DNA of 64,000 nt from DT-68 sp965263245 (GCA_965263245.1 CBDHHR010000925.1:1-64000); one strand, 5' to 3'. Numbered from the stretch's first letter, positions 22,821 through 36,411 are shown. The notes: generated from the sequence alone by a model not told the origin. Made by a program: numbers and translations.

Positions 22821-23470
22821 TGAGACTAGACTGTTTCAGACTGATTTCTGCTGGTTTCGACCGGTTTCGGCTGGTTTCTAGACTGGTTGAGACTGGTTGA
22901 GACTGGTTGAGACGACTGGTTGAGACAGGACTAGTTTAGACTGGTTTCGGACGACTTGTTTCGACCGGTTTACTGTTTTCGACCCGTTTCGACTGGAGAC
23001 TGGTTGAGACTGGTAGATACTGGGAGACTGGTTGAGACTAGTTTCGACTGGTTACGACGGGTTTCGACTGGTTTTAAGTCTGGTAGAGACTGGTTGAGAC
23101 TGGTAGAGACTGGTAGGTTGGGACTGTTTCAGACTGATTTTACTGGTTTCGACTGGTTTCGACTGGTTTCGACTGGTTTTGACGGTTTTTACTGGTTTCG
23201 ACTCATTTCGACTGGTAGAGACTGGTTGAGACTGGTTGAGACTGTTGAGACTGGTTGAGACTGGTAGAGACTGGTTGAGACTGTTTTGAGATTGGTTGAG
23301 ACTGGTTCCGACTGGACTGGTTTCGACTAGTTTCGACCGACTGGTTTTTACTGGTTTTCATTTCGACTGGTAGAGACTAGTTGAGACTGGTTGAGACTGG
23401 TTGAGAGACTGGTAGAGACTGGTTGAGACGGGTTGAGACAGGTAGAGACTGGTTGAGACTGGTAATGACT
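22821..23470. repeat. Degraded patch 6
   Basis: Units are fused or shortened: GACTAGACTGTTTCAG near 22,825, GACGACTGGTTGAGACAGGAC near 22,911, GGACGACTTG near 22,949, GGTTTTAAGTCTGG near 23,070 and GGTAGGTTGGGACTG near 23,113. The surviving marks still run in HOR order. The interval from module start 22,241 to TGGAAACTGG is 1,452 bp here, against 1,589 bp in the clean copies at 25,403 and 38,162, a net loss of 137 bp that is not a whole number of units. Confidence 0.65.
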
Positions 23471-26400
23471 GGTTTCGACTGGTTTCGGCTGGTTTCGACT
23501 GGTTTCGACCGGTTTTTACTGGTTTCGACTCGTTTCGACTGGTAGAGACTGGTTGAGACTGGTAGAGACTGGCAGAGACTGGTTGAGACTAGTTTCGACT
23601 GGTTTGGACGGGTTTAGACCGGTTTTTACTGATTTTTACTGGTTTCGAATCGTTTCGACTAGTAGAGAGTGGTTGAGATTGGTAGTGACTGGTGGAAACT
23701 GGTAGTGACTGGTTTAGACTGGTTTCGCCTGTTTTCGACTGGTTTCGACCGGTTTTTACTGGTTTCGACTCGTTTCGACTGGTAGAGACTGGTTGAGACT
23801 GGTAGAGACCGGTAGAGACTGGTTGAGACTAGTTTCGACCGGTTTCGACGGGTTTAGAGTGGTTTCGGTTGGTTTCGACTGGTGGAGACCGGTTTTTACT
23901 GGTTTCGGCTCATTTCAACTGGTAGAGACTGGTTGAGACTAGTTGGGACTGGTAGAGACTGGTTGAGACAGGTTGAGATTGGTTGAGACTGGTTCCGACT
24001 GGTTTTGACCGCTTTCGACTGGTTTCAGCTGATTTCTACTGGTTTCGAACGGTTTTTTACTAGTTTCGACTCGTTTCGACTGGTAGAGAGTGGTTGAGAC
24101 TGGTTGAGACTGGTAGTGACTGGTTTAGACTTGTTTCGGCTGGTTTCGACAGGTTTCGACCGGTTTTTACTGGTTTCGACTCATTTCGACTGGTAGAGAC
24201 TGGTTGAGACTGGTAGAGACTGGTTGAGACTAGTTTTGACTGGTTTTGATGGGTTTAGACCGGTTTTTACTGGTTTCGACTGGTTTCGACTGGTTTCGAC
24301 TGGTAGAGACTGGTTGAGACTGTTTGAGACTGGTAGAGACTGGTTGAGACTGTTTGAGACTGGTAGAGTCTGGTAGAGACTGATAGTGACTGGTAGAGAC
24401 TGGTAGTGACTGGTTTAGACTGGTTTCGGATGTTTTCGACTGGTTTCGACCGGTTTTTACTGGTTTCGACTCGTTTCGACTAGTAGAGACTGGTTGAGAC
24501 TGGTAGAGACCGGTAGAGACTGGTTGAGACTAGTTTCGACTGGTTTCGACGGGTTTAGAGTGGTTTCGGTTGGTTTCGACTGGTGCAGACCGGTTTTTAC
24601 TGGTTTCGACTCATTTCACTGGTAGAGACTGGTTGAGACTGGTTGAGCCTCGTTGAGACTAGTTGGGACTGGTAGAGACTGGTTGAGACGGGTTGAGATT
24701 GGTTGAGACTGGTTCCGACTGGTTTTGACCGCTTTCGACTGGTTTCAGCTGGTTTCTACTGGTTTCGACCGGTTTTTACTGGTTTCGTCTCGTTTCGACT
24801 GGTAGAGACTGGTTGAGACTGGTAGAGACTAGTTGAGACTGTTTCAGACCGATTTCTACTGGTTTCTACCGGTTTCGGCTGGTTTCGACTGGTTTCGACC
24901 GGTTTTTACTGGTTTCAACTCATTTCGACTGGTAGAGACTAGTTGAGACTGGTTGAGACTCGTTGAGACAAGTTGAGACTGTTAGAGACTGGTTGAGACG
25001 GATTGAGATTGGATGAGACTGGTTCCGACTGGTTTCAACTGGTTTCAGCTGGTTTCGACTGGTTTTGACCGATTTTTACTGTTTTTTACTGGTTTCGACT
25101 CGTTTCGACTGGTAGAGACTGGTTGAGACTGGTTGAGACTAGTTGAGACTGGTAGAGACTGGTTGAGACTGGTAGTGATTGGTTTAAACTGGTTTCGGCT
25201 GGTTTCGTCTGGCTTCGACCTTTTTTTACTGGTTTCGACTCGTTTCGACTGGTAGAGACTGGTTGAGACTGGTAGAGACTGGTAGAGACTGGTTGAGACT
25301 AGTTTCGACTAGTTTCGACGGGTTTAGACCGGTTTTTACTGATTTTTACTGGTTTCGAATCGTTTCGACTAGTAGGGACTGGTTGAGTCTGGTTGAGACT
25401 GGTTGAGACTGTTTCAGACTGATTTCGACTGGTTTCGACCGGTTTCGGCTGGTTACGACTGGTTTCGACTGGTTTCGACTGGTTTCGACTGGTTTTTACT
25501 GGATTCGACTCATTTCGACTGGTGGAGACTGGTTGAGACTGGTAGAGACTGGTTGAGACTGGTAGTTAGTGGTTTAGACTGGTTTCGGCTGGTTTCGGCT
25601 GGTTTCAGCTGGTTTCGACTGGTTTCGACCGGTTTTTACTGGTTTTTACTGGTTTCGACTGGTTTCGATTGGTAGAGACTGGTTGAGACAGGTTGAGACT
25701 AGTTGAGACTGGTAGAGACTGGTTGAGACTGGTAGTGAATGGTTTAGACTGGTTTCGGCTGGTTTCGACTTGTTTCGACCGGTTTTTACTGGTTTCGACT
25801 CGTTTCGACTGGTAGAGCCTGGTTTAGACTGGTAGAGACTGGTTGAGGCCAGTTTCGGCTGGTTTCGACGGGTTTAGACCGGTTTTACTGGTTTTTACTG
25901 GTTTCGACTCGTTTCGACTGATAGAGACTGGTTGAGACTGGTTGAGACTTGTTGAGACTGGTAGAGACTGGTTGAGACTGGTTGAGACTAGTTGAGACTG
26001 TTTCAGACTGATTTCTGCTGGTTTCGACCGGTTTCGGCTGGTTTTGACTAGTAGAGACTGGTTGAGACTGGTTGAGACTGGTTGAGACTGGTTGAGACTG
26101 GTAGAGACTGGTTGAGACAGGTAGTGACTAGTTTAGACTGGTTTCGGCTGGTTTCGACTTGTTTCGACCGGTGTTTACTGTTTTCGACCCGTTTCGACTG
26201 GTAGAGACTGGTTGAGACTGGTAGATACTGGTAGAGACTGGTTGAGACTAGTTTCGACTGGTTACGACGGGTTTCGACGGGTTTAGACCGGTTTTTACTG
26301 GTTTCGATTAATTTCGTCTGGTAGAGCCTGGTTGAGACTGGTTGAGACTGGTAGAGACTGGTAGAGACTGGTTGAGACTAGTTGGGACTGTTTCAGACTG

Positions 26401-28120
26401 ATTTCTACTGGTTTCGACCGGTTTCGGCTGGTTTCGACTGGTTTTGATCGGTTTTTACTGGTTTCAACTCATTTCGACTGGTAGAGACTAGTTGAGACTG
26501 GTTGAGACTCGTTGAGACTAGTTGTGACTGGTAGAGACTGGTTGAGACGGGTTGAGATTGGTTGAGACTGGTTCCGACTGGTTACAACTGGTTTCAGCTG
26601 GTTTCGACTAGTTTCGACCGATTTTTACTGGTTTTTACTGGTTTCAACTCATTTCGACTGGTAGAGACTAGTTGAGACTGGTTGAGACTCGTTGAGACTA
26701 GTTGAGACTGGTAGAGACTGGTTGAAACGGGTTGAGACAGGTAGAGACTGGTTGAGACTGGTAATGACTGGTTTCGACTGGTTTCGGCTGGTTTCGACTG
26801 GTTTCGACCGGTTTTTACTGGTTTCGACTCGTTTCGACTAGTAGAGACTGGTTGAGACTGGTAGAGACTGGCAGAGACTGGTTGAGACTAGTTTCGACTG
26901 GTTTGGACGGGTTTAGACCGGTTTTTACTGATTTTTACTGGTTTCGAATCGTTTCGACTAGTAGAGAGTGGTTGAGATTGGTAGTGACTGGTGGAAACTG
27001 GTAGTGACTGGTTTAGACTGGTTTCGCCTGTTTTCGACTGGTTTCGACCGGTTTTTACTGGTTTCGACTCGTTTCGAATGGTAGAGACTGGTTGAGACTG
27101 GTAGAGACCGGTAGAGACTGGTTGAGACTAGTTTCGATCGGTTTCGACGGGTTTAGAGTGGTTTCGGTTGGTTTCGACTGGTGGAGACCGGTTTTTACTG
27201 GTTTCGGCTCATTTCAACTGGTAGAGACTGGTTGAGACTAGTTGGGACTGGTAGAGACTGGTTGAGACAGGTTGAGATTGGTTGAGACTGGTTCCGACTG
27301 GTTTTGACCGCTTTCGACTGGTTTCAGCTGATTTCTACTGGTTTCGAACGGTTTTTTACTCGTCTCGTTTCGACTGGTAGAGAGTGGTTGAGACTGGTTG
27401 AGACTGGCAGTGACTGGTTTAGACTTGTTTCGGCTGGTTTCGACAGGTTTCGACCGGTTTTTACTGGTTTCGACTCATTTCGACTGGTAGAGACTGGTTG
27501 AGACTGGTAGAGACTGGTTGAGACTAGTTTTGACTGGTTTTGATGGGTTTAGACCGGTTTTTACTGGTTTCGACTGGTTTCGACTGGTTTCGACTGGTAG
27601 AGACTGGTTGAGACTGTTTGAGACTGGTAGAGACTGGTTGAGACTGTTTGAGACTGGTAGAGTCTGGTAGAGACTGATAGTGACTGGTAGAGACTGGTAG
27701 TGACTGGTTTAGACTGGTTTCGGATGTTTTCGACTGGTTTCGACCGGTTTTTACTGGTTTCGACTCGTTTCGACTAGTAGAGACTGGTTGAGACTGGTAG
27801 AGACCGGTAGAGACTGGTTGAGACTAGTTTCGACTGGTTTCGACGGGTTTAGAGTGGTTTCGGTTGGTTTCGACTGGTGGAGACCGGTTTTTACTGGTTT
27901 CGACTCATTTCACTGGTAGAGACTGGTTGAGACTGGTTGAACCTCGTTGAGACTAGTTGGGACTGGTAGAGACTGGTTGAGACGGGTTGAGATTGGTTGA
28001 GACTGGTTCCGACTGGTTTTGACCGCTTTCGACTGGTTTCAGCTGGTTTCTACTGGTTTCGACCGGTTTTTACTGGTTTCGTCTCGTTTCGACTGGTAGA
28101 GACTGGTTGAGACTGGTAGA
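23471..28120. repeat. 3.36-kb HOR, copies L2 (right part) and L3
   Basis: TGGAAACTGG marks lie at 23,693 and 26,992. L2 matches L1 at offset 3,222 until a clean 60-bp (six-unit) loss just before module start 25,403, between AGTAGGGACTGG and TTCAGACTGATTTCGAC. L3 then runs through ATTTCTGCTGG, CCGGTGTTTACTG, ATTAATTTCGTCTGG, GTTGTGACTGG, TTACAACTGG, GGTAATGACTGG, TTTCGGTTGG, TTTTGATGGG and TTTCGGATGTTTTCGAC. It exits at the CAGAGACTGG unit near 28,128 into a different module set. Private L3 changes include GGTTGAAACGGG near 26,720, CTCGTCTCG near 27,360 and GAACCTCG near 27,949. Confidence 0.85.
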
Positions 28121-28960
28121 GACTGGCAGAGACTGGTTGAGACTAGTTTCGACTGGTTTGGACGGGTTTAGACCGGTTTTTACTGATTTTTACTGGTTTC
28201 GAATCGTTTCGACTAGTAGAGAGTGGTTGAGTCTGGTTTTGACTGGTTTCGACTCGTTTTGACTGGTAGAGACTGGTTGAGACTGGTTGAGACTGGTAGT
28301 GACTAGTAACGACTGGTTTAGACTTGTTTCGGCTGGTTTCGACTGGTTTCGACCGGTTTGTACTGGTTTCGACTCATTTCGACTTGTAGAGACTGGTTGA
28401 GACTGGTTGAGACTGGTAGAGACTGGTTGAGACTAGTTTTGACTGGTTTTGATGGGTTTAGACCGGTTTTTACTGGTTTCGACTGGTTTCGACTGGTAGA
28501 GACTGGTTGAGACTGTTTGAGACTGGTAGAGACTGGTAGAGACTGGTAGAGACTGGTAGTGACTGGTAGAGACTGGTAGTGACTGGTTTAAACTGGTTTC
28601 GGATGTTTTCGACTGGTTTCGACCGGTTTTTACTGGTTTCGACTCGTTTCGACTAGTAGAGACTGGTTGAGACTGGTAGAGACCGGTAGAGACTGGTTGA
28701 GACTAGCTTCGACTGGTTTCGACGCGTTTAGAGTGGTTTCGGTTGGTTTCGACTGGTGGAGACCGGTTTTTACTGGTTTCAACTCATTTCAACTGGTAGA
28801 GACTGGTTGAGACTGGTTGAGTCTCGTTGAGACTAGTTGGGACTGGTAGAGACTGGTTGAGATTGGTTGAGACCGGTTGAGACTGGTAGTGACTAGTAAT
28901 GACTGGTTTAGACTTGTTTCGGCTGGTTTCGACTGGTTTCGACTGGTTTTTACTGGTTTC
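28121..28960. repeat. Mosaic segment X (sister of 49.8-50.6 kb)
   Basis: This aligns with 49,794-50,600 at offset 21,673; with its left flank the match begins near 27,638. Diagnostic marks are AGTAACGACTGG (about 28,306), CGGTTTGTACTGG (about 28,356), GACTAGCTTCGACTGG (about 28,702), GACGCGTTTAGAG (about 28,721), and GATTGGTTGAGACCGG followed by AGTAATGACTGG near 28,895. The same AGTAAC/AGTAAT modules also occur at 45,615, 56,087, 58,016 and 61,646, outside the 3.36-kb HOR. Confidence 0.8.
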
Positions 28961-29420
28961 GACTGGTTTCGACTGGTAGAGACTGGTTGAGACTGGTAGA
29001 GACTGGTTTCGACTGGTTGAGACTATTTTGACTGGTTCCGACTGGTTTAGACTGGTTCCGACTGGTTTCGACTGGTTTCGACTGGTTTCGACTGGTAGAG
29101 ACTGGTTGAGACTGGTTGAGACTGGTAGAGACTGGTTAGAGACTGGTTAGAGACTGGTTGAGACTGGTTGAGACTGGTTGAGACTAGTTCCGACTGGTTT
29201 CGACTGGTTTCGACTGGTTTCGACTGGTTTCGACTGGTTCGACTGGTTTCGACTGGTTTCGACGGTTGGACTTCCGACTGGTTGAGACTGGTAGAGACTG
29301 GTTTCGACTGGTTTCGACTGGTTTCGACTGGTTTCGACTGGTTTCGACTGGTTTCGACTGGTAGAGACTGGTTGAGACTGGTAGAGACTGGTAGAGACTG
29401 GTTGAGACTGTTTGACTGGT
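28961..29420. repeat. Degraded patch 7
   Basis: Variants are flattened and TTCCGACTGG appears, as in patches 1-3. Broken units include GGTTAGAGACTGGTTAGAGAC near 29,135, TTCGACGGTTGGACTTCCG near 29,261 and GACTGTTTGACTGG near 29,406. A 149-codon minus frame (29,047-29,496) and a 114-codon plus frame overlap it. The corresponding clean sequence lies about 668 bp downstream. Confidence 0.6.
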
Positions 29421-30832
29421 TTAGACTGGTTTCGGCTGTTTTCGACTGTTTTCGAACGGTTTTTAATGGTTTCGACTCGTTTCGACTGGTAGACACTGGT
29501 TGTGACTGGTAGAGACCGGTAGGGACTGGTTGAGACTAGTTTCGACTGGTTTCGACAGGTTTAGAGTGGTTTCGGTTGGTTTCGACTGGTGGACACCGGT
29601 TTTTACTGGTTTCGACTCATTTCGACTTGTAGAGACTGGTTGAGACTGGTAGAGACTGGTAGAGACTGGTTGAGACTATTTTTATGGTTTTGATGGGTTT
29701 AGACCGGTTTTTACTGGTTTCGACTCGTTTCGACTCGTTTCGACTAGTAGAGACTGGTTGAGACTGTTTGAGACTGATAGAGACTGGTAGAGACTGGTAG
29801 AGACTGGTAGAGACTGGTTGAGACTAGTTGAGACTGTTTCAGACTGATTTCGACTGGTTTCGACCGGTTTCGGCTGGTTTCGACTGGTTTTTAGTGGATT
29901 CGACTCATTTCGACTGGTTTCGACCGGTTGAGACTGGTAGAGACTGGTTGAGACTGGTAGAGACTGGTTTCGACTGGTTTCGGCTGGTTTCGACTGGTTT
30001 CGACTGGTTTCGACTGGTTTCGACTGGTAGAGACTGGTTGAGACTGGTAGAGACTGGTAGAGACTGGTTGAGACCTGTAGTGACTGGTTTAGACTGGTTT
30101 CGGCTGTTTTCGACTGTTTTCGACCGGTTTTTAATGGTTTCGACTCGTTTCGACTGGTAGACACTGGTTGTGACTGGTAGAGACCGGTAGGGACTGGTTG
30201 AGACTAGTTTCGACTGGTTTCGACAGGTTTAGAGTTGTTTCGGTTGGTTTCGACTGGTGGACACCGGTTTTTACTGGTTTCGACTTATTTCAACTGGTAG
30301 AGACTGGTTGAGACTCGTTCAGACTAGTTGAGACTGGTTGAGACTGGTATAGACTGGTAAAGACTGGTAGAGACTGGTTGAGGGTAGTTGAGACTGTTTC
30401 AGACTGATTTCGACTGGTTTCGAACGGTTTCGGCTGGTTTCGACTGGTTTCGACCGGTTTTACTGGATTCGACTCATTTCGACTGGTGGAGACTGGTTGA
30501 GACTGGTAGAGACTGGTTGAGACTGGTAGAGACTGGTTGAGACTGGTTGAGACTGGTACAGACTGATAGAGACTGGATGAAGCTGGTAGTGACTGGTTTA
30601 GACTGGTTTCGGCTGTTTTCGACTGGTTTCAACCGGTTCTTACTGGTTTCGACTCGTTTCGACTGGTAGAGCCTGGTTTAGACTGGTAGAGACTGGTTGA
30701 GGCCAGTTTCGGCTGGTTTCGACGGGTTTAGACCGTTTTTCTGGTTTTTACTGGTTTCGACTCGTTTCGACTGATAGAGACTGGTTGAGACTGGTTGAGA
30801 CTTGTTGAGACTGGTTGAGACTGGTAGAGACT
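29421..30832. repeat. Mosaic segment with 668-bp tandem duplication
   Basis: GGTAGACACTGGTTGTGACT occurs near 29,489 and again 668 bp later near 30,157, each preceded by TTTTTAATGG and followed by GGTAGGGACTGG. The left copy of this duplication is mostly the degraded patch before it. The module at 29,828 (TTCAGACTGATTTCGAC, then TTTTTAGTGGATTCG and TTTCGACCGGTTGAGAC) is a variant type found again at 50,859, 57,286, 62,736 and 63,646. From about 30,650 the sequence returns to TAGAGCCTGG modules leading into the next block. Confidence 0.75.
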
Positions 30833-33800
30833 GGTTGAGACTAGTTGAGACTGTTTCAGACTTATTTCTGTTGGTTTCGACCGGTTTCGGCTGGTTTCGA
30901 CTAGTAGAGACTGGTTGAGACTGGTTGAGACTGGTTGAGACTGGTTGAGACTGGTAGAGACTGGTTGAGACAGGTAGTGACTAGTTTAGACTGGTTTCGG
31001 CTGGTTTCGACTTGTTTCGACCGGTGTTTACTGTTTTCGACTCGTTTCGACTGGTAGAGACTGGTTGAGACTGGTAGAGACTGGTAGAGACTGGTTGAGA
31101 CTAGTTTCGACTGGTTACGACGGGTCTCGACGGGTTTAGACCGGTTTTTACTGGTTTCGACTCGTTTCGTCTGGTAGAGACTGGTTGAGACTGGTTGAGA
31201 CTGGTAGAGACTGGTAGAGACTGGTTGAGACTAGTTGGGACTGTTTCAGACTGATTTCTACTGGTTTCGACCGGTTTCGGCTGGTTTCGACTGGTTTTGA
31301 TCGGTTTTTACTGGTTTCAACTCATTTCGACTGGTAGAGACTAGTTGAGACTGGTTGAGACTCGTTGAGACTAGTTGAGACTGGTAGAGACTGTTTGAGA
31401 CTGGTTGAGACTGGTTTTTACTGGTTTCGACTCGTTTCGACTGGTAGAGACTGGTTGAGGCTGGTAGAGACTGGTAGAGACTGGTTGAGACTAGTTGAGA
31501 CTGTTTCAGACTGATTTCTACTCGTTTCGACCGGTTTCGGCTGGTTTGGACGGGTTTAGACCGGTTTTTACTGATTTTTACTGGTTTCGAATCGTTTCGA
31601 CTAGTAGAGAGTGGTTGAGTCTGGTTTTGACTGGTCTCGACTCGTTTTGACTGGTAGAGACTGTTTGAGACTGGTTGAGACTGGTGTTTACTGTTTTCGA
31701 CCCGTTTCGACTGGTAGAGACTGGTTGAGACTGGTAGAGACTGGTTGAGACTGGTATAGACTGGTTGATACTGGTTGAGACTAGTTTCGACTGGTTACGA
31801 CGGGTTTCGACGGGTTTAGACCGGTTTTTACTGGTTTCAACTCATTTCGACTGGTAGAGACTAGTTGAGACTGGTTGAGACTCGTTGAGACAAGTTGAGA
31901 CTGTTAGAGACTGGTTGAGACGGATTGAGATTGGATGAGACTGGTTCCGACTGGTTTCAACTGGTTTCAGCTGGTTTCGACTGGTTTTGACCGATTTTTA
32001 CTGTTTTTTACTGGTTTCGACTCGTTTCGACTGGTAGAGACTGGTTGAGACTGGTTGAGACTAGTTGAGACTGGTAGAGACTGGTTGAGACTGGTAGTGA
32101 TTGGTTTAAACTGGTTTCGGCTGGTTTCGTCTGGCTTCGACCTTTTTTTACTGGTTTCGACTCGTTTCGACTGGTAGAGACTGGTTGAGACTGGTAGAGA
32201 CTGGTAGAGACTGGTTGAGACTAGTTTCGACTAGTTTCGACGGGTTTAGACCGGTTTTTACTGATTTTTACTGGTTTCGAATCGTTTCGACTAGTAGGGA
32301 CTGGTTGAGTCTGGTTGAGACTGGTTGAGACTGGTTGAGACTAGTTGAGACTGGTAGAGACCGGTAGAGACTGGTTGAGACTAGTTGAGACTGTTTCAGA
32401 CTGATTTCGACTGGTTTCGACCGGTTTCGGCTGGTTTTTACTGGATTCGACTCATTTCGACTGGTGGAGACTGGTTGAGACTGGTAGAGACTGGTTGAGA
32501 CTGGTAGTTAGTGGTTTAGACTGGTTTCGGCTGGTTTCGGCTGGTTTCAGCTGGTTTCGACTGGTTTCGACCGGTTTTTACTGGTTTTTACTGGTTTCGA
32601 CTGGTTTCGATTGGTAGAGACTGGTTGAGACAGGTTGAGACTAGTTGAGACTGGTAGAGACTGGTTGAGACTGGTAGTGAATGGTTTAGACTGGTTTCGG
32701 CTGGTTTCGACTTGTTTCGACCGGTTTTTACTGGTTTCGACTCGTTTCGACTGGTAGAGCCTGGTTTAGACTGGTAGAGACTGGTTGAGGCCAGTTTCGG
32801 CTGGTTTCGACGGGTTTAGACCGGTTTTACTGGTTTTTACTGGTTTCGACTCGTTTCGACTGATAGAGACTGGTTGAGACTGGTTGAGACTTGTTGAGAC
32901 TGGTAGAGACTGGTTGAGACTGGTTGAGACTAGTTGAGACTGTTTCAGACTGATTTCTGCTGGTTTCGACCGGTTTCGGCTGGTTTCGACTAGTAGAGAC
33001 TGGTTGAGACTGGTTGAGACTGGTTGAGACTGGTTGAGACTGGTTGAGACTGGTAGAGACTGGTTGAGACAGGTAGTGACTAGTTTAGACTGGTTTCGGC
33101 TGGTTTCGACTTGTTTCGACCGGTGTTTACTGTTTTCGACCCGTTTCGACTGGTAGAGACTGGTTGAGACTGGTAGAGACTGGTAGAGACTGGTAGAGAC
33201 TGGTTGAGACTAGTTGGGACTGTTTCAGACTGATTTCTACTGGTTTCGACCGGTTTCGGCTGGTTTCGACTGGTTTTGATCGGTTTTTACTGGTTTCAAC
33301 TCATTTCGACTGGTAGAGACTAGTTGAGACTGGTTGAGACTCGTTGAGACTAGTTGAGACTGGTAGAGACTGTTTGAGACTGGTTGAGACTGGTTGAGAC
33401 TGGTTTCGACTCGTTTCGACTGGTAGAGACTGGTTGAGGCTGGTAGAGACTGGTAGAGACTGGTTGAGACTAGTTGAGACTGTTTCAGACTGATTTCTAC
33501 TCGTTTCGACCGGTTTCGGCTGGTTTCGACTGGTTTCGACCGGTTTTTACTTGTTTCAACTCATTTCGACTGGTAGAGACTAGTTGAGACTGGTTGAGAC
33601 TCGTTGAGACAAGTTGAGACTGGTAGAGACTGGTTTAGACGGGTTGAGATTGGTTGAGACTGGTTCCGACTGGTTTCAACTGGTTTCAGCTGGTTTCGAC
33701 TGGTTTCGACCGATTTTTACTGTTTTTTACTGGTTTCGACTCGTTTCGACTGGTAGAGACTGGTTGAGACTGGTTGAGACTAGTTGAGACTGGTAGTGAT

Positions 33801-36411
33801 TGGTTTAAACTGGCTTCGGCTGGTTTCGACTGGTTTCGACCGTTTTTTACTGGTTTCGACTCGTTTCGACTGGTAGAGACTGGTTGAGACTGGTAGAGAC
33901 TGGTAGAGACTGGTTGAGACTAGTTGAGACTGTTTCAGAGTGATTTCTGCTGGTTTCGACCGGTTTCGGCTGGTTTCGACTGGTAGAGACTGGTTGAGAC
34001 TGGTTGAGACTGGTTGAGACTGGTAGAGACTGGTAGAGACAGGTTGAGAGTAGTTGAGACTGTTTCAGAGTGATTTCTGCTGGTTTCGGCTGGTTTCGAC
34101 TTGTTTCGACCGGTGTTTACTGTTTTCGACCCGTTTCGACTGGTAGAGACTGGTTGAGACTGGTAGAGACTGGTTGAGACTGGTATAGACTGGTTGATAC
34201 TGGTTGAGACTAGTTTCGACTGGTTACGACGGGTTTCGACGGGTTTAGACCGGTTTTTACTGGTTTCGACTCGTTTCAACTGGTAGAGACTGGTTGAGAC
34301 TGGTAGAGACTGGTAGAGACTGGTTGAGACTAGTTGAGACTGTTTCAGACCGATTTCTACTCGTTTCTACCGGTTTCGGCTGGTTTCGACTGGTTTCGAC
34401 CGGTTTTTACTGGTTTCAACTCATTTCGACTGGTAGAGACTAGTTGAGACTGGTTGAGACTCGTTGAGACAAGTTGAGACTGTTAGAGACTGGTTGAGAC
34501 GGATTGAGATTGGATGAGACTGGTTCCGACTGGTTTCAACTGGTTTCAGCTGGTTTCGACTGGTTTTGACCGATTTTTACTGTTTTTTACTGGTTTCGAC
34601 TCGTTTCGACTGGTAGAGACTGGTTGAGACTGGTTGAGACTAGTTGAGACTGGTAGAGACTGGTTGAGACTGGTAGTGATTGGTTCAAACTGGTTTCGGA
34701 TGGTTTCGTCTGGCTTCGACCTTTTTTACTGGTTTCGACTCGTTTCGACTGGTAGAGACTGGTTGAGACTGGTAGAGACTGGTAGAGACTGGTTGAGACT
34801 AGTTTCGACTAGTTTCGACGGGTTTAGACCGGTTTTTACTGATTTTTACTGGTTTCGAATCGTTTCGACTAGTAGGGACTGGTTGAGTCTGGTTGAGACT
34901 GGTTGAGACTGGTTGAGACTGGTTGAGACTGGTAGAGACCGGTAGAGACTGGTTGAGACTAGTTGAGACTGTTTCAGACTGATTTCGACTGGTTTCGACC
35001 GGTTTCGGCTGGTTACGACTGGTTTCGACTGGTTTCGACTGGTTTCGACTGGTTTTTACTGGATTCGACTCATTTCGACTGGTGGAGACTGGTTGAGACT
35101 GGTAGAGACTGGTTGAGACTGGTAGTTAGTGGTTTAGACTGGTTTCGGCTGGTTTCGGCTGGTTTCAGCTGGTTTCGACTGGTTTCGACTCGTTTCGACT
35201 GGTAGAGCCTGGTTTAGACTGGTAGAGACTGGTTGAGGCCAGTTTCGGCTGGTTTCGACGGGTTTAGACCGGTTTTACTGGTTTTTACTGGTTTCGACTC
35301 GTTTCGACTGATAGAGACTGGTTGAGACTGGTTGAGACTTGTTGAGACTGGTAGAGACTGGTTGAGACTGGTTGAGTCTAGTTGAGACTGTTTCAGACTG
35401 ATTTCTGCTGGTTTCGACCGGTTTCGGCTGGTTTCGACTAGTAGAGACTGGTTGAGACTGGTTGAGACTGGTTGAGACTGGTTGAGACTGGTAGAGACTG
35501 GTTGAGACAGGTAGTGACTAGTTTAGACTGGTTTCGGCTGGTTTCGACTTGTTTCGACCGGTGTTTACTGTTTTCGACCCGTTTCGACTGGTAGAGACTG
35601 GTTGAGACTGGTAGATACTGGTAGAGACTGGTTGAGACTAGTTTCGACTGGTTACGACTGGTTACGACGGGTTTCGACGGGTTTAGACCGGTTTTTACTG
35701 GTTTCGATTAATTTCGTCTGGTAGAGCCTGGTTGAGACTGGTTGAGACTGGTAGAGACTGGTAGAGACTGGTAGAGACTAGTTGGGACTGTTTCAGACTG
35801 ATTTCTACTGGTTTCGACCGGTTTCGGCTGGTTTCGACTGGTTTTGATCGGTTTTTACTGGTTTCAACTCATTTCGACTGGTAGAGACTAGTTGAGACTG
35901 GTTGAGACTCGTTGAGACTAGTTGTGACTGGTAGAGACTGGTTGAGACGGGTTGAGATTGGTTGAGACTGGTTCCGACTGGTTACAACTGGTTTCAGCTG
36001 GTTTCGACTAGTTTCGACCGATTTTTACTGGTTTTTACTGGTTTCAACTCATTTCGACTGGTAGAGACTAGTTGAGACTGGTTGAGACTCGTTGAGACTA
36101 GTTGAGACTGGTAGAGACTGGTTGAGACGGGTTGAGACAGGTAGAGACTGGTTCAGACTGGTAATGACTGGTTTCGACTGGTTTCGGCTGGTTTCGACTG
36201 GTTTCGACCGGTTTTTACTGGTTTCGACTCGTTTCGACTGGTAGAGACTGGTTGAGACTGGTAGAGACTGGCAGAGACTGGTTGAGACTAGTTTCGACTG
36301 GTTTGGACGGGTTTAGACCGGTTTTTACTGATTTTTACTGGTTTCGAATCGTTTCGACTAGTAGAGAGTGGTTGAGATTGGTAGTGACTGGTGGAAACTG
36401 GTAGTGACTGG
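30833..36411. repeat. 5.4-kb block copy A2 (clean sister of window start)
   Basis: This aligns with 1-5,546 at offset about 30,832 at first and 30,864-30,866 from position 131 onward. It is free of register breaks, so it serves as reference for patch 1 (2960-3830). Within it, 32,291-35,795 also matches 7,431-10,935 at offset 24,860. About 30,740-31,535 matches 51,403-52,198 at offset 20,663, including the rare GACTTATTTCTGTTGG mark at 30,861, 51,524 and 29. Past 36,411 this copy carries on into TTTCGCCTG modules where the first copy jumps back. Confidence 0.85.

Noticed and set aside
29121..29165. Small tandem GGTTAGAGAC repeat as a distinct new unit
   Set aside because: Only about two copies, inside a degraded patch, each one base longer than the normal TAGAGACTGG unit; probably an indel error.
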